A stretch of 64,000 nt of DNA from Plutella xylostella (Eukaryota; Arthropoda; Insecta; Lepidoptera; Plutellidae), in contig NC_064001.1 of NCBI RefSeq assembly GCF_932276165.1, positions 8,253,501 to 8,317,500 on the forward strand. Reading direction: 5' to 3'. Below the pieces are notes generated by a model. It worked only from the letters and a program-made list of their open reading frames with translations, did no database searches and had not been told where the DNA came from. The position numbers and the translations under genes were made by a program. Below, piece by piece: positions 10,758-21,099 of this stretch (its first letter is position 1; each line of letters starts with the position of its first letter).

Positions 10758-10950
10758 TACGTAAATACTTACTTTAACAATATTATTATTTTGCAACATT
10801 TTATCCAAATAAATAAAATATCTGTTGAAATAATATAAATGTCACACAATTTATTTAACAAAGTAACATACATTTTCGTACTACAATGAATCCTCTAAAT
10901 GTTTATCAATAACAAAAAGACTGCTTATTTAAACATAAAATATTATATTT

Positions 10951-11171
10951 ATGTACGGTCGCCTTCGCCTAAAAGTATACAGGCGGAGTTTTTAAAATAG
11001 CGATCCCTGATGATGAAGGGACCAGCTACATCTGTTATAAATCCGGGGACGTGTTGTGTGTGATGTGTGTAGCAGTGGTGTTTATATGGATGTGCTTGAG
11101 CAGCATGTGAGCTTGAGATCGCTATTTTAAAAACTCCGCCTGTATACTTTAAGGCGCATGCCACCGTACAT
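10951..11171. mobile_element. hairpin MITE with about 60-bp inverted ends
   Basis: Outer ends ATGTACGGT and ACCGTACAT, then TATACAGGCGGAGTTTTTAA on one side and its reverse complement on the other. The centre is about 100 bp. The 86-codon minus frame across it follows from the symmetry and is not a gene. Confidence 0.8.
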
Positions 11172-12587
11172 ATATTATCTAGGAACCAGTACAATATAAT
11201 GTGCAACAAAATAATTCACTTATACTTTCCAAAACGAAATCAAGGAGTGTATCAAAGCATTCACGTCAGACAGCAAACATAAGAAATATTCATTTAACTG
11301 GAAAGCGTGGTGCTGTGGCAGATAGCGCTATGAAATACACTGTCCTGCAAAAATAAGAAGTCAACTAAAACTCGAAATTACTTGACAAATACATAAGATA
11401 CTATTTATTATATATTAATTTACTATATTTTTTATCTATTTTCAGGAGTATGTGTTGCAATCTGTGTATAAAAGGAAGTGAATCACTTAATGGGCAATAA
11501 AATTCTAAGTAACTCTGAAATACCTCTTGAAATTTGCGACTTCTTAAAATTTGCGAAGAAGAAATGACGTAGGTACAATTAATTTATAGTATGGACTTTA
11601 GATTTTTCTTACAAATACGAGCTGCGTCTCCACCCTTTGACATACAATACTTTTTTAGGAACTACAACTTATTATTGTTGTCAATAAATAGGATTTAAAA
11701 GTGCTATACTTATTCTTGCAGGCTAGTGTAGTTTTGTTTAACAGCGCGTTGCTAACATGCTTCTGGCGGCTTCAGGGCGCGGACGTTTTGGCAGAAACAC
11801 AAGAAAATATAACAAACAAATGATTGTGGGTGCTCCAATGAGCCTCCTCGAATGACGTATCAAATGAACTGTAACTTATTTAAATATTATATAAAAATAT
11901 TACCGGATAACCGTGGGCAGGTACTGTGACATATAATCTGAGTGTTAATAATACCAGTTTCAGTAACCATATTATCTACATAATTATCTTATTTATAGCA
12001 TTTCAGATAGCAAATTTTTTACAAGTTTGACACATTGTAAATTGTAAACAAGTCAGTCAAACTGTCAGTAAATGTAAAATATAACTATTAATCTACAGCT
12101 GCCATTGCGGCTGGGCACCCTGTACATCTTTATTACGGTATACCAACACCTATAACAGCACCGATCGATGGCAGTTTACTCTAAATGGCTCCCTACATCA
12201 TAACATGTTTTATCAATAAAAAAGACATCAAACAGATCGAGATTTTATCGTCGTCCAATAACAATCGAGAAATAATTACCCTTACGGCTAGTTTGTTCAG
12301 CTGGGCTAATAATATAAAAGTGTCTTTGTTCAGTAAAAGATCACAGTCATAATATTGAATACCTAGTGTTGTCTGATGACCGAATAAATACCGAATTGAT
12401 CGAGAGACGTTTTAATTATAATCACTGATTCATATCTTTGATTTGATCCATCATTAATGAAGACATGGTACCTATCACTATTCATTAAGAATTGCAATAT
12501 AATCAACATAATTCAATCACTATACTTTGTCGATTCGTACTCAGTAGGAACACACGAAAATTTAAAAAGTAATTTCATAATCTATAC
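11172..12587. other. mostly unique, no gene supported
   Basis: No repeat ends or convincing frames. The 85-codon plus frame at 12457-12714 overlaps a run of ATCGAT words and shows no coding character. Confidence 0.4.
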
Positions 12588-12662
12588 CATCGATAGTTTT
12601 ACTCGTTCAATTTCGATGCCAAAGCAATCGATTATTAATCGATACACGATCGATGTTGCGGC
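12588..12662. promoter_or_regulatory. cluster of ATCGAT sites
   Basis: Four ATCGAT words and a further CGAT occur within 75 bp. In insects ATCGATA-type sites bind DREF and BEAF-32 and mark promoters or domain borders (established in Drosophila). A function here is inference. The cluster lies 80 bp left of the giant LTR element. Confidence 0.4.
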
Positions 12663-13007
12663 AACACTAATGTGGAATATATCGCGTGCGGCCAGTAATA
12701 ATAATGGTTCGTGATTGATTACGTCGGGCGGGAAGGACTGAGCGTGTGGCTAAAAGCCTTTTAAGTTTTTGAATAATGCAAAACACAAATAAAATAACGT
12801 TCCTAATAACCCGATCCTGTTTCTAATAATTCTGATCACCCTATCCTGGTCTACGGCATATCATTTGTACTATCCCCCTCCCTGTAGTTAACTTCAGACT
12901 CTATCCTACCTATTTAAGACGTATTTTTCGCCCTAACTAAACTGAAACGGAACTGAAGAGAAGTTTTGTAACGGTATACATGTTTTGCATTATTCGTTTG
13001 GCCAATA

Positions 13008-13075
13008 CGTGATCGTCTAGTCTAGCGGTTAGGACTCTACATTGCCGAAGCAACTCAAGTTCTTTTAGGAGGTTG
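13008..13075 (+). other. decayed tRNA-His-like sequence in LTR (left copy)
   Basis: CGTGATCGTCTAGT, then GGTTAGGACTCTAC and AAGCAACTCAAGTTC, follow the order of a eukaryotic tRNA-His from acceptor through D arm, anticodon region and T arm. There is a 3-base insertion and a damaged anticodon and T arm. It is not a functional tRNA. It lies on the plus strand, so the element transcript (minus) carries its complement. The same copy is at 23762-23829. Confidence 0.6.
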
Positions 13076-13434
13076 AGAGAATCCCTACCCTAGCACTAAT
13101 CCCTAGAACCCTAGTTCATAATCCCTAGTTTATCTAATTTTTAGGACAACAGAACAAAGCTCAAGCAATAGTTATTTCTTAAAAAATATACATAATTGAG
13201 AGTGATTTAAAAATGTATATTATATATATATAAAAAAAGGGTTTTTAATTTGAATAGAAGGTGCGCCCCGCCTCGCACACCCTATGAAGGACGACCAGAT
13301 CCGTCCACCAGACCCATCTACCTTCTCTAGCCCACTGGCTCTATTCAAACTGTTTTTTTTTCAGTCAGTCCCTAGGAAAGGATCTATTGATTGGGATCCA
13401 GATGATGTTAATAATATTTTATTCAGCTTCACAA

Positions 13435-13725
13435 TTCGGCACGGATATCTCCTGAGCCTACTTAAGCATTTATTCGACACGGATATTTCCTGAGTCTACT
13501 TCTGTATCCATAATATGTAATAGTTATTCGGCACGGATAGTTCCTGAGCCTACTCTTGTATTTTCGACACGGATATTCCCTGAGTCTACTTATACATTTA
13601 TTCGACACGGATATTTCCTGAGTCTACTTATGTATCCATAATGTGTAAAAGTAATTCGGCACGGATAGTTCCTGAGCCTACTCTTGTATTTTCGACACGG
13701 ATATTTCCTGAGTCTACTCATGTAT
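13435..13725. repeat. minisatellite in LTR, 7 units (left copy)
   Basis: Seven units with core TTCGACACGGATATTTCCTG, or the TTCGGCACGG variant, then AGTCTACT or AGCCTACT. Spacing alternates between about 36 and 54 bp, making a higher-order pattern. It lies in the long R-U5 part of the LTR. Confidence 0.9.
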
Positions 13726-14171
13726 ATCGTCACAGTACAATGTTTTCCAATAATGGACATAATTAAAATATAATTATTACCTCCCATTTCAGCTTGTGTC
13801 AAGAGCAATCACTCAAATGTATCTCTATATTGTAGATCTCAGAGTTATGTGACAATTAATATTTTATCGATGCTGGCTTGTGTCTACCATGGTACCTACA
13901 AGTTGTTCGAGGTGGTTTCCCTGCCTCTAATTAACTTCATCACAGTCAAGCTCAACATTACTTATTAATAACTAACTGTCATCATCTCCTCCTGTATATA
14001 GTATGTATATTGGTCAGTTTGTAAGAAGAATCCAATTCAGCAACTGCTTTCCTTTACCCAAGCTGATAAGAAGTCATTTCAATTTATTTATCGGTAGTAA
14101 GTAACTCATGTATTATGAAAATATTTTCCTATCTTATTCAAACTTAGTAAATTTTATTTAGAATAGAATAC

Positions 14172-14835
14172 AGTTGACACTCTTATGGTCGCCAATCGCC
14201 TCAATGACCCTAATTATAAATTTTGTTTAATATTATCAACATCTTATCCAAACCCAAATCAATAATTATTTATATTAGCAGAATTAAAGGAGAATAATAA
14301 GTATAATAAATTATTACTAATCACTTAATATGTAAAAGTTGTCATGGTCACAGTCAATAATATATAGCCAATGATATCCATTTAACCTTCAAAAGTAAAA
14401 TTGCATGAATATTCACTTTGAAAATATTTATTTTATCTTATCCAAATATTTCAGTTAAATTAAAATTGTGTTAGTGCTCCTATGGCCGCCATCCAACACA
14501 TTGACCCTACTGGTATAATTACCTAATTGAAGGTATTTATTTTATTTTAATCATACAAGTAGATAACTTTAGTAAAAGTAAAGTTGGTGCTCAACTAGGC
14601 CGCCAACTGACTCATTGACCCTATTATTTATTAATTTTGTTTAATATTCTTAACATCTTTTTCAAGCAAAATCAATGTTTATTTATATTAATAAAAGGGT
14701 ATAATGCAGGTTTTTAAGTATTATAAATTATCATTAACTTGCTGAATATATAAGAATTGTCTTAGTCACAGTCAGTCAGGTACAAGTTATGGCCAATGTA
14801 ACCATTGAATAAAAGGAATAATTACATGAATTCTA
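14172..14835. repeat. diverged internal duplication in LTR
   Basis: About 240 bp starting near 14172 resemble about 250 bp starting near 14583 (shared ATGACCC or TTGACCC, TTTTGTTTAATATT, TTATTTATATTA, GTCACAGTCA). A third short copy of the first part lies near 14470. The right LTR has the same arrangement at about 24925-25588. Confidence 0.75.
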
Positions 14836-16716
14836 TTCTGTTGTCTGATACATAACTAGTTATTGTAGTAAGTAAATACCTATTGAATTCCAATAAAACA
14901 AACTTTACATACTTAGGTGGGTAAGTAAGTACCACAATCATACCTATCACATATGTAGATCAGTAAGAAGCCTAGATTCACTAAGCATACATACATCAAT
15001 AACATTCACCACACATGAGATACAAAAGGATAGCTCGTTTTCCCCTAAAATTCAATAACCTACTCTCCCACAGCCTAAACCTAACTGCTTAGCATCTAAG
15101 TGGTTTGAAGATGAAATGAATTTTATACAATCCCACATTTTACACAATGTTCCTAGTATCAAGTACCTAGCAAGTAAGTATAACACTGGTGTCCCTTAAA
15201 TGTTTGTTGGTTTTGTTGCTGCCTAATTGTTAAGTATGTTTTTTCTTTTATGATAAACAATACTTCAAATACCTGAATTTACCAAGTGTAGCTAAACCCA
15301 TAATAAAACCATAGAGAATCATTAAACTAGTGAATCACACAAGTACACACAATAATTATTCAAGTAGAAACATAGTATTTTATGAAAATATGGTCCGGCC
15401 AATTTTCATCCCGGTGGAAAAATTGTTTAAAATCATTTCAAATATTAAGAATACAAGTAATAAGTAATGTTTATAATAACCACTCTTAGAGAATCAAAGT
15501 ACATTGAGCTAGCTGTAAGATTATTTTTTTTAATTAATTAAGTACATAATAGAAATGCTCATTCAAATAAGAATACAATTTTGCTAAATGGATTCATAGT
15601 TTAGTATGAATAACCTGAAGCATATTCTTCATTCTGGTTTCAAGACTGAATAGATAAGTACATGTTTACATGAGAACTAGATGGAGTTGGTAGAAATATG
15701 TTTATATTGTGTATCTCAGGAGATAAGTAAATAAGTACCGACTACCTAGGAATATGAATTCCTGGTAATCTAAACAATTTCAGAATGATCTAATAAGTTA
15801 CCTAATAGATTTACTTAGATTGCAAGTACTTATCACTGAATAGTACCTATTCCACATAATTATGTTATATATCTGATGAATCATCCATTATTAATACTCA
15901 GGTACTTATTCAGATTGTTGTGTAGGCCTAGTAAGTTTGTAAACCAAATATGTTGGAACATAGGTTATGATCCACCACAATGAAACATAGGTACACCTAA
16001 TGGTCTGTATTTTTCTAATTACTGTTCTTTACTGGGTAGGCAAAGATTGCTGGGTGAAACAATTTCAGGTAGATAGAATGCTGTGAGTAAAAGTAACATA
16101 CTTAAATACTTGAGTCATTAGTCATCATCTCAATAGAACTTACTATTCAATATCTGTAATATATTGATATACTTAAGTAACTAAGTTTATTCCTTCCAGG
16201 TAAACAAACATAGCTTGATGAAACAAGTGGGGTAATTTTCCCATAGTTGAATGAACTTATACTTGTAAATTGATTGTTTTATGTGATAGAATCTTTAAGG
16301 CTGATTGATGAAGTAAAAGGTGGTTTCCTTGGGTCTCTCCTAATAAGCCTAGGTACCCTAGCAGTCTTCAATTTCAAAATGGCCAAGAAGCTTAACAATA
16401 AATAATGGGGAACAATTGGATTTTTAGGTTATGAAAAATATTCTAATTTTGAAACCAGAACAAAGTAAGTAGATAGATATTCTAATATAAAGAATGGGGT
16501 GACGTATAGATATGCTGTGATACCTCTAAATAGTGGTTATGACAAAATATTATCGACACTTAGCTGAGGATCCTGAGGCGCCGCCGCCGGCCGGTCGAAG
16601 CTGCAAAACCACCCCGCCATAAAATACACTTCCACTATCACTCCCATATGCAAACGCTCCATCCTATCACCCGAAACTCCACGAGAAGACCAAGGGCGAG
16701 TTTTCTTCCCGAATCC

Positions 16717-16724
16717 TATTTATA
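16717..16724 (-). promoter_or_regulatory. TATA box of the giant LTR (left copy)
   Basis: On the minus strand GGCTATAAATAGGA is a near-consensus TATA box. Transcription would start about 30 bases further on, near 16690, giving a U3 of roughly 750 bp and an R-U5 of nearly 4 kb. It agrees with the polypurine-tract orientation. In the right (5') copy, which would drive the element, it is at 28620-28627. Confidence 0.65.
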
Positions 16725-17445
16725 GCCTTTCCTGACCATCGACTCTCTTTTTTTTTTTCTTTTTTCCCGGTTCATCCATCGAACTTTATCGATTCAACCC
16801 CATCCCTCAGATCCTAGACTACAGGTGGCGCCACTGAGCTAGACAATAACACAACTATTAAATATTTTTAAGGTAATAAACCGATGAACTATTGTTCTAT
16901 AATTATTGATAATTAATATTATTATTATTTAACTAGTAAGTATTTACTAATTTTAAGTCCTGATTCAATTAATTAGAACTAAAAGATACTCAGTTGAGCG
17001 TCAAGGAGGCGTAGTACGTAAAGTGTCGCGTAAATTAGTGTTGTGCAAATCTGATCCACATAATAATAACTTATCACTATGACGTCATTCATTTCAATAA
17101 TCAAACAATAATTAACAGAGCCGTATAAACGGTTGAAACATGATATAACCGAATCTAGTATGATATCTCTTTAAACTCTAAGCGTCAACAATAAGACTTG
17201 TACTTATTCTAGGTATCTGTCGATTCGAACGACACAACACCCCCCGAACATTACCATATAAGGAAATGCGTCATCGAGTCTAACCCACTAGATGGCACTA
17301 GTGTGGCATTTTCTACATCGCGGTATGGTTGTGTTTTCCAACCAGCGTATAGTCTTATTTTGCTTATAATAAAAATTTCGCCAATCTATACATAAATATT
17401 GTAATAATGTATAAGTCTGCTACGGACGGACTATGTTCCGTTACA

Positions 17446-17637
17446 ACCACCCCCTAAATTTTTAGGAAATGCAATTGGATAAAAATTTACCTATCTAAGA
17501 CTTATACATTATACATGAATAACGGTACATGAAAATAACAAACTAATATCAGAACCTTACAATACAAATAAGTTTCGTTACAACCACCCCCTAAATTTTT
17601 AGGAAATGCAATTGGATAAAAATTTACCTACCTAACT
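17446..17637 (-). promoter_or_regulatory. polypurine tract and its upstream duplicate
   Basis: Read on the minus strand AGGGGGTGGT directly precedes the LTR start TGTAACGG. A second copy of the tract plus about 47 bp of flank and the first LTR bases (TGTAACGAAAC) lies at 17576-17637. The inner copy may be an earlier or alternative plus-strand priming site. Confidence 0.7.
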
Positions 17638-17716
17638 TGATAGACAATGATAACTCTCTATCTTAGTGAAGGTGATAAACCCCAATACTCTCATATTAAA
17701 TTTACTTAATTCATAG

Positions 17717-19170
17717 TATTGTAACCAGTGTTTTATTGTTACTTAGTAATATTAAAAACAGAATATTCGAGGTAACAGTCGCTGTACCCTTCGCTATCTC
17801 GAATATGCAACGAGTTCGAGGCCCCCTACTGCAGATAGATGCCACCCACTCGACCAGCGCACCCAATGTGGACAACAAAGGTGTCATTACCCGACAGGCG
17901 TGCACATAATCAATCCTATCAGGTAACTCATTTGATAACTCTCTTATAAGAATTCATCAAACGCCCTATATGTTTCTCAGTGATTTCTCCATACGATCGA
18001 TGCATTGGGTGAATTGCTTACTGTTTCCTTCCCAATGTCTTTGCAATTAAGAAAAGAAACTAAGTAACAAAGTTAAACTAAATACTTGAGTTGAGACCCA
18101 TATCCCCTCTCAAATATGTGATCGATTAGAGCCCTCACTGTAGATCCTCACCGAATGTCCAGTCAAGCAGACACCATCTACGACACAGGTATCATTATCC
18201 AATAGGCTTACACTATCAGTAGTCCTGTTGAACAACTCATTCGATAGCCCCCTTATAGAAGCTCACCAAATGCCCTATGTGCCTATCAGTGGTTTACCCG
18301 AATCGTTTTACTTTTCTACTTGGATTAACTCCACTTCAACACCTTCACAACACTTTTATCAACAGAATTTTGTAAGGTAAATTTAAGAATCCCTGGGTCT
18401 TATCACCTTCAGCATTTACTAAACCTACCTAGCTTTATGTAAACCTGTAACCTGTAAGCTATAGTGACAACAGGATAAAAGTTTATAAGAAAAACAAATA
18501 ACTGAACGAAACTTTTAACGAAAAGAAATGCATCTCTGGAAGTACTTCTTAATTATAGCTTAGTTACGTAAATATTAATTAATAAATTACGGCACACTAA
18601 AATTGTAACCAGTGGTAAGCGTAAACAAAGTATTCGAGATAACAGTCGTTGTGCCCTTCGCTACCTCGAACACGGAACAACTTCGAATCCCCCACTGCAG
18701 ATTAATATCGCCCCACCAAACCAGCACTCCCGCGAAGGCGACAAAAGTATCATTATTCAAGAGGCTTGTATTTTTAGCCTAATGAATAACTCATCTGATA
18801 GCCCCCTTATAGAAGCTCACCAGACGCTCTATATGTCTCACAGTACTTTCTTAGAACGATCGGCGCATTGAGTGACATTTAAATTAGTTCCTCCTCAATG
18901 TCTTTGTGATTTATGCAAATCAATAATAACTCATTAATGAAAAATATTTGAGTTGAGATCCAAAGTCACACTATTCCCTTCTCAAATATGAGATCGTTGA
19001 AAGCCCGCACTGTAGACCATCGCAGAAAGTCTTAGTCGGTCGAGACAATAAAAACGACAAAGATATCATTATCCAATAAGCAATGCTACTAGATAACTCA
19101 TTTGATAGCCCCCTTATAGAAGCTCGGCAAATGTCTTATATGCCTATCAGTAGTTTATCCGAATTGTTCA
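17717..19170. repeat. two diverged tandem units of about 880 bp in the interior
   Basis: ATTGTAACCAGTG starts both units (about 17717 and 18600). Each has an A part (ACTGCAGAT, TCATTA, CTCATTTGATA or CTCATCTGATA) and a B part (GTTGAGA, TCTCAAATATG, GATAGCCCCCTTATAGAAGC). The A and B parts also share TGATA...TTATAGAAGCTC words, so the region grew by nested duplication. Minus-strand frames in both units give similar short peptides but are closed by stops. Confidence 0.75.
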
Positions 19171-20033
19171 GCAGTAGGTATGAATTTAAAACCATCACTT
19201 ATCACCTTCACACAAAAAAAAAATATATTATAAAATGTAATCTATCACGGTAAAGTTATTAAGTATAGGAAGAAGTACTCCAAAACTACATTCCATTTCA
19301 TTACCATACCAAAGTATAGTCACCGACATTAGCGCGCCCAAAAGTATAAAATTTACAGGGCCAATGAATAAATGACACGGTTACACGGTGTGACCATCGT
19401 CACTGTACCTTCAGATAACCTGTACCTAAACTTAAATCCAAGTAGAAACTTATTTACTATCCCTCTTGTGTAAGTACACAACACACCCCCTTGATTTAAG
19501 AATTTATCCACTCTCCTAATCACTAATCATAATAACAATAATCCTATTCCAATCCATAACTTTTAGTTTAACCCAAAATCCTTTACAAAATCAATTAGTT
19601 ATTTAAAGGAGTGCAATGAGAATTTAAATCAGCTATACTCAACCTGCGGCCCGCGTACCATGACTTAAACGTGTTTGTGGCCCTTACATAAAAAAGGTTG
19701 AGTACCAATGATTTAAATGGTGTATCACCCCCAAAATTAAACAACTCTAAAATATTTATCTATGTTGATGAAATACTTAGGTAAGTTAGGCACATTCGTT
19801 CACTCCAAGACAGTCAAATTCAAAATGCATTCAAATTGTCAAATAACCTAAGCTCTTATCTATTTCTGTAGATGAATACTCTCACCCCCACGTGTGTAAC
19901 AACAGAACAATACTTAACCCACATTCACATCACAACCGTCTTTCCTATTTTATAGTATTGATCGACTCAATTCAATCACCTCACTACACTCTCATTCATA
20001 AACATTCCTACATTTTTTAAACCATATTTACTA

Positions 20034-20330
20034 ATTTTAAGACACACCCCCACTCTCATATGTCACCTATTCCTAAACACACCCTACTGATGATGATTAT
20101 TATTATTATTATAAAATTGGAGCAGTCCATATTTACTCACTTTAAGAGACACCCCACTCTCTTATTTCACTTATTCGTAAACACCCCCTATTGATGATGA
20201 TGATGATGATTATAAAATTGGAGCAGCCCATATTTACTCACTTTAAGAGACACCCCCACTCTCTTATGTCACCTATTCGTAAACACCCCCTACTGATGAT
20301 GATGATGATGATTATAAAATCGGAGCAGCC
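20034..20330. repeat. three tandem units of about 95-110 bp with ATG/TGA runs
   Basis: Each unit has CACCCCCACTCTC or a close variant, then CTATTCGTAAACA, a (GAT)n run and TTATAAAATTGGAGCAG. A more diverged related segment lies at about 20965-21120. Confidence 0.8.
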
Positions 20331-20557
20331 CTAAGGATACCTATTCTGTGACATTTACCTAATATTATGTTGAACCGCCCGATGATTATGAATCTTGGCC
20401 ATCATAATCTAACACATCATTATAATCTAATACACATATTATAGTTTATAAAATATAGCATGAGCCCTTTAAAATATACCACTTTGATTGACAGATCTTC
20501 CTGGTAGATGACTATCGACAAATAATTGTAAAATTTTACGTCGACTAAACCATTTGA

Positions 20558-20825
20558 TTACCGACATAGCTGTCAAAATATGCAAGCTGAAGTGGCAGTG
20601 GGCTGGTCATGTCTGCCGAAGAACCGATAACCGTTGGGGTAGACGAGTTCTCAAGTGGAGACCACGAACAGGCAAACGCAGCGTGGGACGCCCTCCTGCC
20701 CGCCGGACCGACGACCCTAGGCGGGTGGCGGGTAATGGTTGGATGAGGAAGGCCGAGGACCGAGTGTTGTGGCGCTCCTTGGGAGAGGCCTATGTCCAGC
20801 AGTGGACGATTATTGGCTGATGATG
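20558..20825 (+). pseudogene. 5'-truncated LINE, RT C-terminal fragment
   Basis: The frame 20560-20820 encodes about 87 residues ending in a stop. It includes LKWQWAGHVCRRTD, RVLKWRPRTGKRSVGRPPAR and LGEAYVQQW, the C-terminal tail of a non-LTR retrotransposon polyprotein common in Lepidoptera (RTE-like by its short tail, clade unsure). A TGATGA tail follows. AAACCATTTGA occurs on both sides (20547-20557, 20826-20836), an 11-bp target duplication. It therefore inserted as a 268-bp 5'-truncated copy. The opposite-strand frame is a shadow. Confidence 0.9.
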
Positions 20826-21099
20826 AAACCATTTGACTTTGACTTATGCCTGCTAAATAAAGTTGGGTTTCCCTTGAAAGCGAAGAAGTGACAAATAAAA
20901 TGTATGGATTTGACAGCTGTCATTCTAATCAAGCTATTTTTAAAGAACTGTAACATACATTCACTAGGCTCACCCCCACTATCTTATGCCTTCCAGCTTC
21001 CTCTCCTGGGAACAGTCCTAAACACCCCCTATATGTGATGACGACATTGAAGTAACCCTATGAATACCTATTTGTGTGTAACTTTTAATCTAATGATGT

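Larger units (their letters stand above)
12745..17445 (-). repeat. 3' LTR (left copy, 4,701 bp)
   Basis: Matches the right copy across its length. The differences I saw are one base in a T run near 13360 and four bases near 16942, which explain the lengths (4,701 versus 4,704 after removing the transposon). It contains a tRNA-His-like segment, a 7-unit minisatellite, a diverged internal duplication and a TATA box on the minus strand. The 72-codon minus frame at 13590-13808 occurs in both copies but is largely translated minisatellite, so it is not called. Confidence 0.9.

Noticed and set aside
13435..13725. CRISPR-like array
   Set aside because: Repeats are diverged, spacers are not unique and the spacing is irregular. 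This is a eukaryotic minisatellite inside an LTR.
20545..20832. 95-codon minus-strand frame
   Set aside because: Shadow of the LINE coding strand, which has the recognisable protein tail and stop.
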